Source of the DNA: Methylococcaceae bacterium
GTDB taxonomy: Bacteria; Pseudomonadota; Gammaproteobacteria; Methylococcales; Methylomonadaceae
Assembly (NCBI GenBank): GCA_947505055.1
Contig: CANNLO010000235.1
Coordinates: 1 to 7,325 of the forward strand
Direction of reading: 5' to 3'
Length of the DNA stretch: 7,325 nt
In this document: positions 5,619-7,325 of the stretch, piece by piece
Position numbering within the stretch: position 1 is the stretch's first letter
How the letters are laid out: each line of letters begins with the position of its first letter
The notes under the pieces: generated by a model
Databases searched by the model: none
Seen by the model: only the letters and a program-made list of their open reading frames with translations
What the model was told of the DNA's origin: nothing
Position numbers and translations under genes: made by a program

Positions 5619-7002
5619 ACCATATCAAAAAAAATCATTTAGAGATCCATCGGGATTTATAATTGAATCTAATCGGCAAATATTTCGAGGAATTCATAAA
5701 AGTAAAGAAGGTTTTTACAAAGATTTATTTTCTTCAGATTGGTACGAAAATCTTGTTCGTAACAATAAAGTCCAATCAAGTGCCTGGCATGTGTCTAATG
5801 GTTTAGATGACACATATCTTTGGGTTAAACACCATAAATTTAATTTTCCATTATCCCCCCATGAAATCACAGCAGAACAGCTATATAAGTCTGCGCTCCT
5901 TACGATTGAAATTGCAAAAAATGCATTAGATAATAATTTTATACTCAAGGATGCATCGGCATGGAATGTTGTTCTTGATGAGGGGCAGACAATATTTTGT
6001 GATGTAACCTCTTTTGAGACTTATTGTGGCGGCTCTTTATGGGTGGCATACGGTCAATTTTGCAGACATTTTATTATTCCGCTGTTATTGCACAAATACC
6101 TTAAGATGTCACCGGCGAAGCTATTCTTAACTTCTAGGGATGGCGTGAAACCAAAAGATGCAAAGCATTTACTTCGGTGGAGCGCTATAACAAGTTTGGC
6201 TGCGTTTGAGGCAGTATTATTGCCATCACTTGTATCAGATTCTGGCAAATCAGATGGAGGTTTATTAAAGTCTAATAAAGAGAACACTGAGCTAAATAAG
6301 ACAATTCTCTTGAATACTTTTAATAGGCTTGAAAAGTATATCCGAACATTGCAGCCATCTAAGATTGCTCAGAAGTCTACTTGGTCTGAATACGAGTCGG
6401 ATAGACATCATTATTCAACAGAAGACCTTGAAGCTAAATTTAATTTTATTAAAGAATCACTAAAGCTCTGTAATGGACCCGTATTGGATTTAGGATGCAA
6501 TCAAGGGCAGTACTCTCAATTAGCATCAAGTTTAGGGTTAAAGGTAGTTGCTACGGATTTTGATGAAAACTCACTTATTAAACTAGAATCAAAAAATAAC
6601 AACACCAATATATCGGTATCTCTGCTTAATATATGCCAGCCAACTCCTTCGATAGGATGGGATAACCGAGAGCATATTAGCTTTTTAGAAAAAGCAAAAA
6701 ATCATTTTGAAATAGTCCTTTGTTTAGGGCTGATACATCATATGCTTGTTACTGAGCGTATTCCACTTTCTCTAATTGTTGACACTTTGGCAAGTTGCAC
6801 CAATAAATTTTTATTGATTGAGTGGATTGAACCAGATGATCAAAAATTTAAGGAGATATCTTCATATGAAGAGGATCTATATAGTTTTTTAAGTTCGAGT
6901 TATTTTGAGTCATCAGTAACAACTAATTTTAAAATCATAAATAAAGTAAAGCTGCAGCAGGCAAAACGCTCTCTATACCTTCTTGAAAAGGTTGTAGGTT
7001 AA
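5611..7002 (+). CDS. SAM-dependent methyltransferase with kinase-like N-terminal domain (NoeA-like)
   Basis: A 463-residue cytoplasmic protein in two parts. The C-terminal half is a class I methyltransferase: VLDLGCNQGQYSQLA (291-305) is the SAM-binding loop, ATDFDEN (314-320) carries the acidic ribose-binding residue (Asp316), and LGLIHHML (372-379) is the motif-IV/post region. The N-terminal half starts FRDPSG (10-15). Its LKDASAWNVV (112-121) and IFCDVTSFE (128-136) show Asp114-x4-Asn119 and Asp131, the spacing of the catalytic loop and metal aspartate in protein-kinase and APH folds. I see no glycine-rich loop or anchoring lysine, so kinase activity is uncertain. Similar proteins have been labelled NoeA-like or plain methyltransferases. 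The start is GTG at 5611, with GGAG at 5598-5601, overlapping the upstream gene by 8 bases. A glycan or glycolipid substrate is inferred from context. Confidence 0.88.
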   Translation: MIEPYQKKSFRDPSGFIIESNRQIFRGIHKSKEGFYKDLFSSDWYENLVRNNKVQSSAWHVSNGLDDTYLWVKHHKFNFPLSPHEITAEQLYKSALLTIEIAKNALDNNFILKDASAWNVVLDEGQTIFCDVTSFETYCGGSLWVAYGQFCRHFIIPLLLHKYLKMSPAKLFLTSRDGVKPKDAKHLLRWSAITSLAAFEAVLLPSLVSDSGKSDGGLLKSNKENTELNKTILLNTFNRLEKYIRTLQPSKIAQKSTWSEYESDRHHYSTEDLEAKFNFIKESLKLCNGPVLDLGCNQGQYSQLASSLGLKVVATDFDENSLIKLESKNNNTNISVSLLNICQPTPSIGWDNREHISFLEKAKNHFEIVLCLGLIHHMLVTERIPLSLIVDTLASCTNKFLLIEWIEPDDQKFKEISSYEEDLYSFLSSSYFESSVTTNFKIINKVKLQQAKRSLYLLEKVVG

Positions 7003-7013
7003 TTTGGTGTTGT

Positions 7014-7027
7014 TTGGTTATAACTAA
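7014..7027. repeat. 14-bp near-palindrome in the convergent gap
   Basis: TTGGTTATAACTAA reads as a palindrome centred between 7020 and 7021, with one G-T mismatch (7016/7025). It lies 11 bases after the methyltransferase stop and before the convergent recombinase gene. It could be a protein-binding dyad or a chance AT-rich palindrome. Confidence 0.25.
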
Positions 7028-7061
7028 TACTGTTGGCTAATTTACATTTCTAGAAGTATTA
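7025..7061. repeat. 7-bp inverted repeat overlapping the recombinase stop
   Basis: TAATACT (7025-7031) and AGTATTA (7055-7061) are exact inverted copies with a 23-base loop. The right arm contains the recombinase stop codon. The arms are AT-rich and the loop long, so it is a poor intrinsic terminator in either direction. No better terminator is visible for the operon in the 56-base gap. Confidence 0.25.
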
Positions 7062-7325
7062 AAAAGGTAATGCCGTATGTTCCACATACCTCATTACCGT
7101 ATCGGGTTTAGTCCATCGCCCACGCGCCATAATAATGGGTAAGCTCGCCCCGGATAATAATAGGTCTTGAGCTGCGCCAACCCGCATCGAATGGCCGCTG
7201 ATGTGCTGGGCTAACTTTTCATCTAAGCCGGCGGTACGAACTAGACGCTTATAGATTCTAGCAATTTGGCCAACGCCTAATCCCTTGGTAATCTTAATTC
7301 CCCGATTGACCCCTCTAAAAAGCAA
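7059..7325 (-). CDS. Tyrosine recombinase/integrase, C-terminal catalytic part (cut by window edge)
   Basis: DNA strand-exchange enzyme of the phage-integrase family. Only the last 88 residues are inside the window, and the reading frame is open to base 7325, so the start is beyond it. Counting from the edge, GHSMR (44-48) gives the His45-x2-Arg48 catalytic pair. GRW (69-71) puts Trp71 at the His/Trp position. Tyr80 in MRYVEH, nine residues later, is the expected nucleophile. The upstream catalytic Arg and Lys are outside the window. The gene ends in LPF and TAA, 56 bases from the convergent methyltransferase stop. Its base composition (35 of 60 G/C in 7141-7200) is far above the adjoining operon, so it has a different history. 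The visible part is intact, with the expected motifs in order. Whether the whole gene is intact or belongs to a mobile element cannot be told here. Confidence 0.88.
   Translation of the reverse strand: MLFRGVNRGIKITKGLGVGQIARIYKRLVRTAGLDEKLAQHISGHSMRVGAAQDLLLSGASLPIIMARGRWTKPDTVMRYVEHTALPF

Noticed and set aside
7059..7325. Recombinase fragment read as a pseudogene or as a short gene starting at the TTG on the edge
   Set aside because: The frame runs off the window and all expected C-terminal catalytic residues are present, so the simplest reading is a gene cut by the window.

Overview
This window looks like the distal part of a surface-polysaccharide (O-antigen or capsule) gene cluster from a Gram-negative proteobacterium. 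A gammaproteobacterium is my best guess, from the WbuB/WbuC pair, the RfbA/RfbC style, exported envelope proteins and an ordinary proteobacterial gene layout. Genus cannot be told from this sequence. Seven genes lie on the + strand. One partial gene enters from the right edge on the - strand.

Left part (1-2296): the 3' end of a WbuB-like family 4 glycosyltransferase, a WbuC-family cupin metalloprotein, and a 231-residue protein I cannot assign to polysaccharide synthesis. That protein carries an RN-x2-H motif resembling HEPN domains. WbuB and WbuC usually close an L-FucNAc (fnlA/B/C) synthesis block, so those genes are expected just left of the window.

Middle (2297-3862): a 148-base gap with a candidate sigma70 promoter, then rfbA (dTDP-glucose synthesis) and rfbC (dTDP-4-keto-6-deoxyglucose 3,5-epimerase). 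rfbB and rfbD are not in the window.

Right part (3862-7002): three tightly overlapping AT-rich genes. They encode a 64-residue exported or membrane peptide with an N-terminal YIDPG motif, a five-helix membrane protein with a periplasmic alkaline-phosphatase/sulfatase-superfamily domain, and a two-part protein with a kinase-like catalytic-loop motif followed by a SAM methyltransferase. All five genes from rfbA to the methyltransferase overlap end to end, so they are probably one operon. The last three are the best candidate here for a poorly described envelope-glycan modification or chain-capping system.

Right edge (7059-7325, - strand): the catalytic C-terminus of a tyrosine recombinase, convergent with the operon. 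Base composition jumps here: 35 of 60 bases are G/C in 7141-7200, against 16 of 60 in 6901-6960. This looks like the boundary of the polysaccharide locus or of a mobile element. No RNA gene, CRISPR array or insertion-sequence end was seen.
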